Source: Alectoria sarmentosa (Eukaryota; Ascomycota; Lecanoromycetes; Lecanorales; Parmeliaceae). From it: a stretch of DNA of 64,000 bases. Of the stretch, positions 33,901-45,129 are shown one piece after another. The notes beneath the pieces are model-generated. The model did no database searches, was not told where the DNA came from, and saw only the letters and a list, made by a program, of their open reading frames with translations. Numbering within the stretch: position 1 is the first letter of the stretch; every line of letters begins with the position of its first letter. A program made the translations under genes and the position numbers. The stretch lies in NCBI GenBank assembly GCA_009733775.1, contig WOGZ01000014.1, forward strand, positions 186,001 to 250,000. The letters are read 5' to 3'.

Positions 33901-36145
33901 GGAAACCATGGTATCAATACTTTGTCCTAGACTCATCAAGGCCTCAAGCTCGAAGCGAAGGGCAAAGACTTCAGCGGTAGGCTTCAGGACGCGCCATGGC
34001 GTCACAACCTCCTCTTTCTCGAGGAGCCAGCCGGATATGGCAATGATAACACGGAGACGTCGAGTATCGGTTGCGGCTTCGATGTTTTCGTTGTGCTCTT
34101 TCCGTTCGCCATGAACTGGAAGGAAGGCAAAGTCTTGCACCTCTGCTGAGATGTTTTGCATCATTTCACCAGTCATGCGCCCTCCGTAAGCTCCAAAAAG
34201 ACTGCCGACCAAATAGGTGCTGCCAGCGACGGTGCCAAGGTAGCCAGCTGCGGCTGTAGCCCCGAGACCGAGGCCCGTCATCACGCTGCCCACACCTGCT
34301 GCCATCTTTTGTATTGAAGCTTGATCAGTAGTTACACCGTCGAATAAATGGGTGTAGACCGAATTGACCTGGAGCACTTACCATTGGAGCAGCCATGCCG
34401 CCTGAAAGTCCGACTACGGCAGCACCAGCTATCTGAGCCAGCCTTATCTTCCACTTGCGTGAGTTCTCGCTTTCCTCTGAGGTCTTTTTCAATAGCTCCT
34501 GGTCTGCTTGAATTTGCTTGGCAGCCTCCAACAAGCCTTTTGCCGTCTTTTCTTCGTCATCGCGCAGATAGTTGAGGCCAAGTTTCATACTCGATGTTAG
34601 ATAGAGCAGTAGTACTCGTGATGCAGCATTGTAGTGCTCTAAGCTCAGAAGTATCAGAAGTATCGAGTGGAGAACAAGCGTGCGCTTTTGCATGGGTAGT
34701 TTCGTAAGTGGTGTTTGGATTCGTGGAAAAAGTTGTTCGATCTTTGGCGGTTTGTATTCTCCCTGCTTTGCGCCGGTATCGATTTTCTGGACTGGCCTTC
34801 CTTCCGTTATTGGAGTAGTCGTAGTCTTTGCTCCTTGTGTTGAAGCCTTTTCCTTCTGCTTCGACGTAGTTTCCTTCGAATTGACTGCTTCCCCCACGCG
34901 TTGTATGACAACCTCTCGCCACTCATCGAACCATAGGAGTGCGTTCTTCTTCAACTGTTTGACCTTTGGTGTCGCGAGCTCTTTCTCACGTTCCTCACGC
35001 GCTTTGCTTTCCTTGTCGTACTGGCTGACATCAACCGTACCGGGGTCGTAGTCTATGTTCGCCAACCTGTCTTCCTCACTTTGACCCTCTTGCCCAAGAT
35101 CTTTTGATGTAGCTGCAGCGTCAAAGTTGCTCTCGATCGTCTTTCGCATAGTCTCAGAAATGCCTGCGATAAGCAGAGTGAGATCTGCCCGTTCGGACTC
35201 TGACAAGAAAGACTTGAGATCCTTCTCCTCCTCCGCGACTTTGTGAGCCGGTGTATCCTCATCCTCCTCTTTTGCATCTTTGCCTTTTGTACTGGTAGCT
35301 GCAGACTTTGCAGCAGATTTTGAAGAATTACGCGGCGCCAAGGAAGGCCTTCTTGACTGAGAGGACGCTGGAGACTCATCGCTTGTCTTCTTCGGACCTA
35401 GCTTTGGAGGGTTTGGTCTCTGGTCGGTGTCTGTTGGCTTCTTCAGGGTTGTTGACTCTTTGCGCGGTGCTGCGGAGGGTCTTGTTGCTGTCGACGGCGC
35501 CGGGTTTTGGTCGTCTGTCCTACTGGGAGGTAGCTTGGGAGGTTTTGGTTTCTGGGCGGCGTCTGTTGGCTTGGCGGCCGGTGTCGATTCTTTGCGGGGA
35601 GCTGCAGAGGGTCTTCGTGCTGGGGATGGTGCTGGAGATTCCGATGTGTCAACTGCAGGAGTCGACGCTTTGCGAGGCGCTAGAGATGGCTTTCGTTCGG
35701 GGGCAGCATCCTTGGACTTGACCGCAGCGGTGGATGCTTTACGCGGTGCTGCAGAGGGCCTGCGTAGTGTGGAAGGCGATGGGGACTCGGTTGACTTGGT
35801 GGCAGGATTTGAGGCCTTGGTGGGTGCTAGGGATGGCTTGCGCTCAGGAGGGGCATTGCTAGACTTGGCCGTAGGCGTCGATGTCTTGGGAGGTGCCTGA
35901 GCAGTGTCTGGTTTCTGCGAAGGTGTGGAGGCCGCGTTGCTCTGTTTGGGTGGGGGCTTGGGTGCGTCCTTTTTCGGTGGGGCAGTCGACTTGGCTGGTG
36001 TAGTTGACGCTTTGGCTATGGGAGTTGAGGATTTGGAGGGCGCTGTTGTAGGTTTCTTGGGCGCGGTGGTTTGCTTGTTCGGCGTGGAGGAAGTATTGGT
36101 TTTCTTTGGAGGCAGCTTAGGAATCTTCTTCTTTTGTTCCGGCAT
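30957..36145 (-). CDS. DUF726 (TMCO4/Mil1-type) alpha/beta hydrolase with LEA-like tail
   Basis: Three exons (36145-34382, 34305-33374, 33234-30957), with introns of 76 nt (GTAAGT) and 139 nt (GTACGT), keep phase and give 1657 residues. Residues 1-290 are Pro/Ser/Thr/Lys low complexity with repeats like RRPSAAPRKES. About 300-580 is charged and helical. About 575-645 is a glycine-rich hydrophobic hairpin (GLGATAAAGYLGTVAGSTYL), then QDFAFLPVHG. The hydrolase core has the nucleophile elbow LVGYSLGARV (Ser 797), an Asp in YSENDY (about 855) and His in NGHLKYR (about 895), a plausible Ser-Asp-His triad. About 900-1657 is Ala/Lys/Asp/Glu-rich with LEA-like repeats (DVKETPxxTTEKI) and ends GQLGKSKWW. 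Membrane association is likely. Yeast Mil1 is a known relative in domain; the tail is unusual. Confidence 0.85.
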
Positions 36146-36401
36146 TATTATTATGATTATCGTTATTCTTGTTCAATGTGTTTGAAGCACTAGTGAAGGA
36201 TTCCTGATCTTCCTGTGGCTGGTGAAGCTGCACGGGGATCTAGAGTCAATCAAGAATAATATTCTTTTGCCTTCATGCTTGGCCTTGCTTTCCAAGGAAG
36301 TGGCAGTGCGGGGTTGCTAGTTTAAGCGCGCCACGCGCCTGCCAAAATGATATCATACTAGTCCTATCTCTAAAGTAAAGTAAGGACATAGTCTCCATAC
36401 T
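36146..36401. promoter_or_regulatory. Upstream region of the DUF726 gene
   Basis: About 250 bp with no gene. A run of ATTATTATTATGATTAT-like sequence lies just before the ATG. No specific site is recognised. Confidence 0.35.
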
Positions 36402-37112
36402 TTACTCAGACCATTTTGTTGTGGGTGACTCAGTCTGAGCGCCGAATTGCTGATGCTCAGAGATCATCTCAAGAACTCCTGTCAATGGACCCTCTTCACG
36501 GTGGAACAATCCGATCCCACGTTGGTTGAGTATATTGAACCAGATCTCTTGCATGAGACAACATTGAGCCTCTCTGAGCTGGCCTATTACGCTAGGCTGA
36601 CACGTTACAATGGCAAATGATGTCGTAGCGGACAAATTTGTGGCTGCGAACTTCTTGACTTGTAGCACGGAACGCAGTAGCTGACGGCAATGTCTTGCTC
36701 TGCAGGAATGCCAACAATCGCATGAACAGTAACTCGGTTGATGATCGTATTGAAATCCAGATGTGCGTTTGTTGTGTGAAATTGGTTCATGCGCGATGCT
36801 TGCAAGCACACGATATATTTGAGGATCGTACGTGGTGAGTCCGACCAGGTACTTGTCTCAAAAGTATTCGCAAGGTATCTGCCGAATAAACCACTGGACA
36901 TCACTATGGAGGCAGACAAAAATGGTCATGCTGCTTGCAGCGCCCGCACGTAGGGAAGTCATTGAGTCAACCGTGATAAAATAACCGCTAACGATGTCAC
37001 GTAAGACTTGGTAGGCTTGTGTTCGGATCTCCTCCAATTCGAAGAAACAGCGAAAGCCGTGGTTTGCGGAAATTGTATTCGGAAACCCCGTTCCTATCGT
37101 CGGTCTTAGCAA
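36402..37112 (-). pseudogene. SET-domain protein relic, paralogue of the next gene
   Basis: Broken frames align with the intact SET gene at 37610-38542. FGRYLANTFE matches VSRFLANCFE. RVTVHAIVGIPAEQDIAVSY matches RVTIHAMVDIPAGDEITISY. A CHC remnant occurs where the post-SET cysteines sit. The catalytic NHS is replaced by NQF and the GDE by EQD, and frames change at least twice. It lies upstream in the same orientation, as expected for an old tandem duplicate. Confidence 0.65.
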
Positions 37113-37609
37113 AGTCCGTTATATATCAGGCCGACTTCGTCCGAGTCGATCCGCGTGCCAATCTTCGCAAGTAGGACGTCGTAGCTGTCACTGCGACACT
37201 CCGGGACATCGGGTCTGTCATCCGATAGCTGGAGAAGACGCCTGTAATTGTGACATTGAGTCCGACGCCGGGAAGGCTTCGGCTGATGGTGGAGATATTG
37301 AACGACTGCGCAAATAGCAGGGAGAACCCAACAAAGGAGGCCATCAAGAACATTTTTAGTCCAAGATACTCAGAGAGAAATGTTCAGAGGTAGGCATTAG
37401 AGAAACACAGGCCCTCTGATCTCGGGGCCTAGAAGACTGATTAGAATCTGTCAACGCGAGCGCCAATCCTCCCTCCAGCAAGCGGGCATCCGAGACACGG
37501 CTTACCAACGGAAAAAAGCTATGTAGATGCGAGCCACCAGCCTTATCATAACTTTGTCGGTTGCCCATAAACAGCCCAACTTTCCACTCTAGCTCTCAAC
37601 AGTCCTTAC
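37113..37609. other. Spacer between SET relic and SET gene
   Basis: Two short minus-strand frames (37126-37353 and 37356-37568) are unrecognised. The first begins with a hydrophobic stretch. Probably 3' flank of the SET gene or more of the relic. Confidence 0.35.
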
Positions 37610-38542
37610 TCAAGAAGCATCCATTTTCTCGCCGTCTCGCTCCCTTTGCCGCACCTCCGCCAACCTACCCTTCAACTTCTCCAGCGCTCTCGCACTCTTT
37701 ATCGTCGCCGGGTGATCCTCACCCAGAAGCCTCTTATCCGTCTCCAACTCCATCTCCGCATACCTCAGCGCCAGATCCCCCGAACCCTTATCCTCATAAC
37801 ACTCCCTAGCACGACGATACATGCACGAGAGGAACTCGCCGTCCAGATGCTCGTCCAGTGCTAGTTCAATGAACTCGAGAGCCACTCTCAGTTCCTTTTC
37901 GTCGTTATTGCTAGGACCGCCGTTGCATTTATCGACGCTGAGACACAGGCTATCCATCCGCTTCCGACGACGCTCACCGCTCTGGCCAGCTAGGGTTTCG
38001 AGATTGCAAGCTGGGCAGTCGCATCCGAAGGCGTAGTGTTCGCGGAACACGGCCTGGCGGGTTTCGAGAGAGAAGAACGGGAAGATGTAGCTGATGGTGA
38101 TCTCATCACCTGCTGGGATGTCCACCATAGCATGGATAGTCACGCGCTGTAGGTTACTGTTCCATGAGAAAAAGGCGTTCGGACAACAAGAGTGATTGAT
38201 GCGCGCAGCTTTCAGGAATATTCCTGATCCTGGCGGTCTTATCTCGAAACAGTTCGCTAGGAATCTGCTTACCAGGGGCGTCCAGGTGGGATGGTCTGGG
38301 CAGTGCAGTGTCTCGAATTGCTGCTGCTGTTCCGGAGGCAGATTCCCAAGAGATACGCTTATCCTTTCTCCAATGCCTTCATTTACGGTGCTGTTTCTGA
38401 TCGAGAACAGTACCTCGTCGTCCAGTATGCGAACCCCTGCTTGGATTTTCTGGACAGCAAACATGCCTTGCCCTTTTCCGAGTGCGGATTTGATCGTGTA
38501 CATAGTTGACGTCTTGGGTTTGTTCGACTCTGGAAGGCGCAT
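37610..38542 (-). CDS. SET domain protein (SMYD-like lysine methyltransferase fold)
   Basis: Single exon of 310 residues from the ATG at 38542. It starts with a SET-N strand (YTIKSALGKGQGMFAVQKI, about 15-33). It has the AdoMet-binding motif INHSCCPNAFF (about 115-125) and the second motif GDEITISYI (145-153). The post-SET zinc cysteines lie in FGCDCPAC (172-179). The C-terminal third is helical (ALEFIELALDEHLDG, RYAEMELETDKRLLGEDHP), resembling the TPR-like tail of SMYD-type proteins. It probably methylates lysines in histone or non-histone proteins; the target is unknown. A decayed copy follows it downstream. Confidence 0.88.
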   Translation of the reverse strand: MRLPESNKPKTSTMYTIKSALGKGQGMFAVQKIQAGVRILDDEVLFSIRNSTVNEGIGERISVSLGNLPPEQQQQFETLHCPDHPTWTPLVSRFLANCFEIRPPGSGIFLKAARINHSCCPNAFFSWNSNLQRVTIHAMVDIPAGDEITISYIFPFFSLETRQAVFREHYAFGCDCPACNLETLAGQSGERRRKRMDSLCLSVDKCNGGPSNNDEKELRVALEFIELALDEHLDGEFLSCMYRRARECYEDKGSGDLALRYAEMELETDKRLLGEDHPATIKSARALEKLKGRLAEVRQRERDGEKMDAS

Positions 38543-39688
38543 GTGATACTAATAATGGGTCCACGTAAAGCCCAAATCTCCGGTCGTGAGGGATGTCATT
38601 GGGTTTCCGTTTGAGATTTAAGAACGAGCTTGGTCTTAGCAAAGAGCAGGAGAAGGCTGCAGTGTTTTAAGGCAGTGCCAAAACAACGACGACAACGCTC
38701 GAAGGTGGTAGGCTGCTCTTCAAATGAGGAGAGGCTTCTGGAACTAATACGGAAATGCAAGAGAATGGATCAGAAGCCACGAAGAAAGGGAAAGTTTGCC
38801 CGGCAAAAGCAGGCAAGCGGTGAGAAAGACTTGCAATCCGAGGCGTTGAATTCCGTTCTCTCAGACCGATATTAGGCTTCATCACCAGCAAAGATGTTGT
38901 GTACAACAGGAAATTGTTCAACTCTGAGCGCTAAACATTGAGACAATCTGCTTGTCAATGCAAATCTCGACGAGAGTTAAAGGGATGATGCTGCCACTTT
39001 TTCTTATACCTTGGTCAACAAGCTCGCCACACCGGAATTGAAGATGTTCTCCATCCACAAATTTCGACCCATTATCTTACCACGAGAAGATGCTCGTCAA
39101 AAATCCGGCGATTGCCAGACTGATCATACTCGTTGTGACGCAATCGTACTCGTTAGGAGGGCGAGAACCGTGTCGTCTGTCCCGGTCTCGGTAATCCCGG
39201 CACTTTTTGCCTGCATTTGTACCATCTCTACAACTTAGACCTCTGTCACGAGCCTTTGTTCCGATAATTACCAATTGATCTCCAGACTTCAAGGGCAATA
39301 CGAGCCAACAAGGTGGGCAAGATCTCGGTGGTCCTGTTCTCGTCGTACAGATCCGTGCTGTCCAGACCACGTTTCCTCCGAACTCGAGAATATTCTGCAA
39401 CTGAGAGGGAGAGGTTTTCAGCATTGGCTTTGCCGTGTCGGTTGTGACTATAAATCCCAGCTTTGGCCTACCAGTTTGAGTCCTGCAAGACTGTTACGAT
39501 CGACCTTGGTGTACCAGCAACATGCCACCTCAGCGACCTTTTGACGTCGGTATCCATTTCCTCTTGGGGCCGAAACCTTCCTTGGCACACTTATTCGACC
39601 CGATGCTTTATACTAATATGAAGTACAGCTTGCAGGCTACATCCGCAGACATCAGATCAGTAAACCGAATGGATCAAAGTCTGTAACA
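38543..39688. other. Intergenic, no supported gene
   Basis: Contains an 81-codon basic frame (38630-38875) and a 115-codon frame on the minus strand (39077-39424). Neither has a recognisable domain. The last part is the likely promoter of the next plus-strand gene. Confidence 0.4.
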
Positions 39689-40131
39689 ATGGTTCAACCA
39701 AAGGATATTATTCTCGTCAATGAAATCCCCTGTATGGCACTCGGGAAGACCCTCGAAGCGACCGAGGACCCGGCGTTTCCAAACGTCAGATTTCGAGGTT
39801 GCAGCGTCTTCGATGGTCGTGAGTGGGAGACCACTTTTCGCTATGACGAGGATGTCAGTGTCGCCACGTTTACTGAAGACGCGAATGTCTTCGATTGCGT
39901 TGTAGTAAGTCTGGCGTTTCCATGTTGCAGTTGCAGTGGTTGCTGAGAGAATTTTGATTTCAGATGAAATTCCTGGAGGGTGCCATGTTGCTTACAGACA
40001 TTGAGAATCTGGGCATGCCTTTCGAGATACAATTCGACACCGAGTATTACCAGGAAAGAACGCGCCGGGCTCATCAAAAGGCTGTCGAGGACGGGAAAGA
40101 GCTGAGTTGGTACCCTCATTTTTGTTCGTAA
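39689..40131 (+). CDS. Small protein, weak eIF5A-like layout
   Basis: Exons 39689-39904 and 39964-40131 (59-nt GTAAGT-CAG intron, phase 0) give 127 residues. The beta-rich chain (VNEIPCMALGKTLE, VRFRGCSVFDGREWETTFRY, MKFLEGAMLLTDI) weakly resembles the eIF5A layout in which an IPCKV strand leads to a hypusine loop and an IFTGKKLED strand. The loop lysine motif (GKHGHAK) is absent; the corresponding stretch reads LEATEDPAFPN. It could instead be an unrelated small fungal protein. The gene call rests mainly on the clean intron and codon continuity. Confidence 0.5.
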
Positions 40132-41315
40132 TTCCGGAGGTTAATGAGCGATCAGTACTGAAAGTAAGGGAGCTGTGGGGTTCTAAGACAGTCCTCAACG
40201 TGAGATCCGCAGGGTCTGACGGTGCTCCTGAATTGATGGATCCGGAACGAGGGGCGATTATTGAACAGTAGCGCCATCTGATAGGGGTAGAGTACAATTG
40301 AATGATTGTGATATGAATCATAAGCGCCTGCCTTTCTGGAAATTCTAATTCGATATATGAAGCAGCGCGAGAAGCCCGGAGAGATCGATTGGTCCATTGA
40401 GAAAGAGATAATCTATCAAAAAAAGTGGCTGCCTGAGGAATTGAAACCCTATCAATTTCACGTCAAGTTTAGGCATCAGCTCGAAATTGGCGTTGTCACT
40501 TGCGACCTCGGCGACCTCTCATAGATATTTCCCCAATTACCACCCTTCATGACCAGCCAAATCACGTGATCGTCGCCCAAAGCGACTTTCAAACGCTTGC
40601 TTCGATAGATGGCCGTTTCGCGCAAAGCTCTACTGATCTAGTCTTCAACCCTTTGCTCGCTAGTGGCATGGCTGATTGGAGGCGATATGCCAAGACTTGA
40701 GCAAATATGCTCAAACCAGCAGGCTATTTGGAAGACCAAGGAATAGAAGGGCGTTGGTATATTGAGGGACATTGCGCCGATATTGGGAATGATAGAAAGC
40801 TTACTACGCTGCAGTACAAGCAAAAGGGTCATTTCCAGAATTCGCTAGGAAAGTGAGTGAACTGCAGACCTTTCAGGTCAAAAAGCTTTCGTGTTCATAC
40901 CACGAAGAAGCAAAAGAATACAGCTGGGGCGTAGCGAAGATAAGATTTCAGAAAAAATGGTAAGAGGAGGCGGCGAGGGTCGTGGATGTAGATGGGCTAT
41001 CTGCGGTGTCAGAACTTCTGAATGAGCTTGGGGCAAAAGGATAGTCAGATACCTTGCCTGCCTTTTGCAAGCGTATCTGTTTTCGGCTAATTAGTCATCC
41101 AATCTAGTGTAGCTAGTGACTACGGTTTATTCTGAATGACTAATCCTTCTCATTCTTTCCACTCTGCTCTCACTCTTCTTTTCTTCGTTCCTTTTTCCTC
41201 TGCATTCTCTCAACATCTCATCAAACAAGTTCTCAAGCTTTGCACAGCTTCTTCATCACACATTCTTCACTATGTTTCGAAGGACTCCAAAATCACTGAT
41301 TACTGATCGCTGAAC
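40132..41315. other. Intergenic with decayed coding-like pieces
   Basis: Short pieces look coding but lack starts or are stopped quickly, for example EIDWSIEKEIIYQKKW near 40380 and VDGLSAVSELLNELGAKG near 41000. No family is recognised. A C/T-rich stretch at about 41140-41220 precedes the phosphotransferase gene. Confidence 0.4.
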
Positions 41316-42620
41316 ATGACGGGCAAGGTTTCGTCTTTGTCGGACCAAGCAGGCTTGAAATGGGTGGAGGGTTATTGGGGCGATCAAGTCACGCTATGGA
41401 CAAAAGAGCCATCGCTGGATGCCGTCCGCACAACTGCTTGCCATCAACTTGGCTTGTCTTCTGACCTAGAGACCACCATCGATTTCCTCAGCCAGGGTGC
41501 TTTCAACAAAATCTACAAAATCACCCGTCCAATCGGCGAGTTCGTCATGAGGGTCTCCTTGCCGGTGGATCCCTATTACAAAACAACCAGCGAAACGGCT
41601 ACCCTCGACCTCGTACACAGCTTAACTACCATTCCTGTGCCAAAGGTGATCGCACATAATGCGTCCAATCGGAATAAGATGGGCTTTGAATGGATACTCA
41701 TGGAATACGTGCCTGGAGTTACCCTCGATGAGGCATGGGCCACAATGACATGGGCTGGGAAGTGCAAGCTAGTGGAGAAACTTGTCGATATATTCGTGCA
41801 GCTTTTCCAGCTACGAAGCAACCAAATTGGCAACATATACAAAGCGGATGAGTCAGTCTCCAACATTTCAAACCATATCTTCAATGGTCCTGCAGTACGA
41901 TCTGACTAAATGGTTCGCCGGATAGTTTCCATGCCGTTCTTTCTGGCCAGCCGCCAGTCAGCCGACGTCCACAGAGGCCCGTTCAACTCTTGCACAGACT
42001 GGTTGACGACGAGAATGGCGCTCCTGAAACATGATACTGATCAGCCACTACCCTCTGACGCCGATTCCAATGACGAGAAAGCCAGAGTTGTGAATAGGGA
42101 AGCGATCACACGGCTTCTTCAACTTATGCCGCTATTCTTTCCCGCTGGCGCGGAAGGTGATAACGACTTCGGTCTTCGCCACGACGACATGTCACGCCAA
42201 AATATTATGGTCGATCCCCACACAGGAGAGCTTGCCGCACTCGTCGATTGGGAATGTGTTTCTGTTTTGCCATTGTGGAAAGTCTGCCAGGTCCCACAGT
42301 TTCTGGTATCGCGCGAACGTACGAGTGAACCCCAGAAGCATGACTACTTTCCCCAAGACAATGAAGAGGATACGGCGTACTTTATTCATCTCGAAGAGTA
42401 CGAGAAGACCTGTCTCCGACGGCAGTTCTTGGAGCAAATGGCGAGGCTGGAGCCGGCGTGGATGGAAATACATGACCTTTCGACAGCAAAAGTCGACTTC
42501 GACTTTGCACTCGAGCACTGCCACTGTTGGGTTGTTAGCAAGACCATCATGAGGTGGTTGAAGAATGTGGCTGCTGGTCGAGAGCAGGAGAGTCTTCAAG
42601 TCTTGCAGTGGGGATATTGA
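41316..42620 (+). pseudogene. APH-type phosphotransferase with in-frame stop
   Basis: One frame of 435 codons runs from the ATG at 41316 to the stop at 42620, broken only by a TAA at 41907-41909. The N-lobe (IDFLSQGAFNKIYKIT, EFVMRVSLPVDPYYK, WILMEYVPGVTLDEAW) and C-lobe are those of fungal aminoglycoside phosphotransferase-family kinases. The Brenner motif LRHDDMSRQNIMVD gives the catalytic Asp and the Mg-binding Asn, and LAALVDWE gives the DFG-like Asp. VSMPFFLASRQSADVHRGPF, just after the stop, is typical of the family. TAA could derive from CAA by one C-to-T change in the CpA context favoured by RIP. Without readthrough the protein lacks its catalytic half. Substrates in fungi are unknown; antibiotic resistance should not be assumed. 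Confidence 0.75.
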
Positions 42621-45129
42621 CGGAATTGCAGCCCAATAGGTACATAGCGCAAGCAAAGGTTGTCCCTCCAGCGAATATTGAGTTCTAGCATGGACAACCC
42701 AAGAAACTGAACGAAAAGGAGGATTCTAATCAGCAATCCGTGTGTTTGTTTGTCTCCAGCGGTTGGGCTGGAAACTAGGCATTGCGAGCGATGTCGGTAG
42801 CGACATTTGTTCAATCGATCCGTAGGAAAGGCTTTTGAACACGCCTAATCTGACTGTGTTAGGGAAAGTACTATTGTTTTTCACTTGTTCGCGAGCTGTA
42901 TGACCAGCAGGACGATCCTCTAACACGGAGCTCGCCAGAACTCTTTCATCAATGTCATCACTTACTGATAGCTATTTGACCGTGGACAAGAATGTCTTTA
43001 GTTCAGTCTCAGCAACGACTGGTTAGCGACTAGCATCACTGTCCACTTCTGAAGGTTTGTTAGCCCTTCCAAGCTTTTGGCTTTGATATTGTACTTATGT
43101 GTTTTGGCAGGCCAAAAAAAAGACAGGCAGAAACCATGGGCAAAGCTAAAAACGAACTCAAAGAATTCATCGCGAAACTCCCAGATCGTCCGAGACTAGA
43201 GTCTACAAGACCCGCAAATTTCGGCTAAATATGCAAACGGAACGCACTTTCAATTCGACTTGAAGAGCAGCTTTTCAGTGAAATACAGTTTTAGTCACTA
43301 TACTGACGGCGGCATAGGTCACTACTAAAGATCTTCGATGCTACATTCTTCAGAGGAAGATGGCTCAAAGTTGCCGGATCAAGGCTGAAGATTCGAATTC
43401 AAGTAAGCGCTGGAGACTTCAGATCGTTGATTGGGCGATCTGCTCCGCGTGAACCCTATGTTCAACTGCTCAGTGAATGGTCTATACTGTTGTTCTTTCG
43501 CAATCCTAAATTGGGATTGATTTCGAATTCAGTAATTGCTCATTGATGTTTTGCGTCGCGCCGAAATTTGAATTGGCTTATGCTTTCCGCCGATCTAGGC
43601 TTTTAGAAATTCGTTACAGAGGGACTGTGGGTTAGTGAGTCGCATAGGAGGTTAGGGATTTCATGGCCCCCCCATGAAATGTATTGAGAAAGCGGTTGTA
43701 GCAGGAGACACGTTTCATGAAGGAGTGGTATATATGACTGTCCTGCACCAGGCAATGGCCCTTCATTCGGTTTCTCTCTTTCAAAGTCGTAGCAACCCCC
43801 CCCCTCCTGCAACTGGATATAGTTTCATTGCACTTGAGTCTATGTTATAAGCATAAGAGGCTATTAGCGCTAGGGTACGAGAGTATGTTTGTTCAGACCT
43901 CTATTCGTTGTTCGCCTTGGTGTTGGGACGGCCAATCATTATTACGTCTGTATGCTCTCACTTGAGCGTGTGATGTGTGCGTTCGAGTATGCGAGCACTG
44001 ACGTTTCATTCGAGGTATAGCGGGTTCCGAGCTTCGGAGTTGTCGCATCAACTACAGTAAATAGCGCCAAAACCGTGGTGTTTTTGAATACATTGTAAAT
44101 CATGTCAAGATGCCAAACGACCGTACTCCGTCAGTCAACCCAAGAAATCTAATCTCAACCTGTGTGTATAAGGCATGACCGATTTCTGCTTCGAGATAAG
44201 TAAATCCTGGACGACTGATGATACTTGGGCCTCTGAATATGCGATCATCATGAACCAGGACTCACGGAGAGCAGAACCCTTGACTTTCATCGAGCCACCG
44301 GGTATGCGATCCTCTGGCCAACCGGGCCTCTGCATGTGAAGCCCAGTCAATCTACGAACCTCTGGTCCATCGCCCGAATGGGCGCGTGATCCAAAATCTG
44401 CCCTTGGGCCATCACTTTGCTGATTCGAAAGTGTGAGTATTCCGACATGAACATGTTTTCTGGGACCAGAGGTTCGATGGTGCACTCCAAAGGCTTTTCG
44501 TGCTCTCTTTAAGAATGGGAGCTAATGAGCTCGAAGTCTCATCAATCTCGCACCTCTCTTGGCCTCAGCCGACTCGTTCTCGACGAAGTTTTTCGTTTGA
44601 CTGGATGATTTCGATAGCGATAGGGATCTCGGCTTTTGGCTTTTGGTACTTGGGGTTTTGGTCGGATTCGCGTATATTTCACACGATGATCCAGGGCGTG
44701 GTCGTCTGACCCTTTCATCACTCCGAAAGAACCAGGCACTTACTAAGATCTGGCTCTCGAAGCGGGAAGTCCTGATCCGCATCGTCATATACGGCCACGG
44801 CCTTGCGCTTCTTCATGTAGGCCGGTGAAGCTCTCGATGGAACCTGTCTCAATGTCGGTACATGATAAGTCGAGGAGACGGGGATATACATATTTAGATG
44901 AAGCTTATGCTGTCGGAACAGCTTAGAGCGCTTCAAGATACGTACTCATATTGTCAGCACTAATGTCGCACACGATTCTTTGAACCCCTCGCCAGCACGA
45001 TTAGCTTTGGGTGTAAGCAAGGGTGCAGAGTAGCGGTCAGTGATTTTATTTGGGGTAATTTGCTTATTGTGTGACTGAGGCATGCTTGTTGATTCATTCG
45101 ACCGTGTTCCCTGCTGATTGTCACATCAC
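42621..45129. other. Long gene-poor stretch
   Basis: 2.5 kb without a supported gene. Frames at 44135-44485, 44500-44709 and 44522-44936 are unrecognised. A minus-strand piece near 44892-44744 (SRASPAYMKKRKAVAVYDD) looks coding but cannot be joined to its neighbour by a normal intron. Short decayed pieces also occur near 43140-43320. Confidence 0.4.

Noticed and set aside
41316..42620. Aminoglycoside resistance gene
   Set aside because: The fold is APH-type, but fungal members of this family rarely act on antibiotics and the gene is interrupted by a stop.
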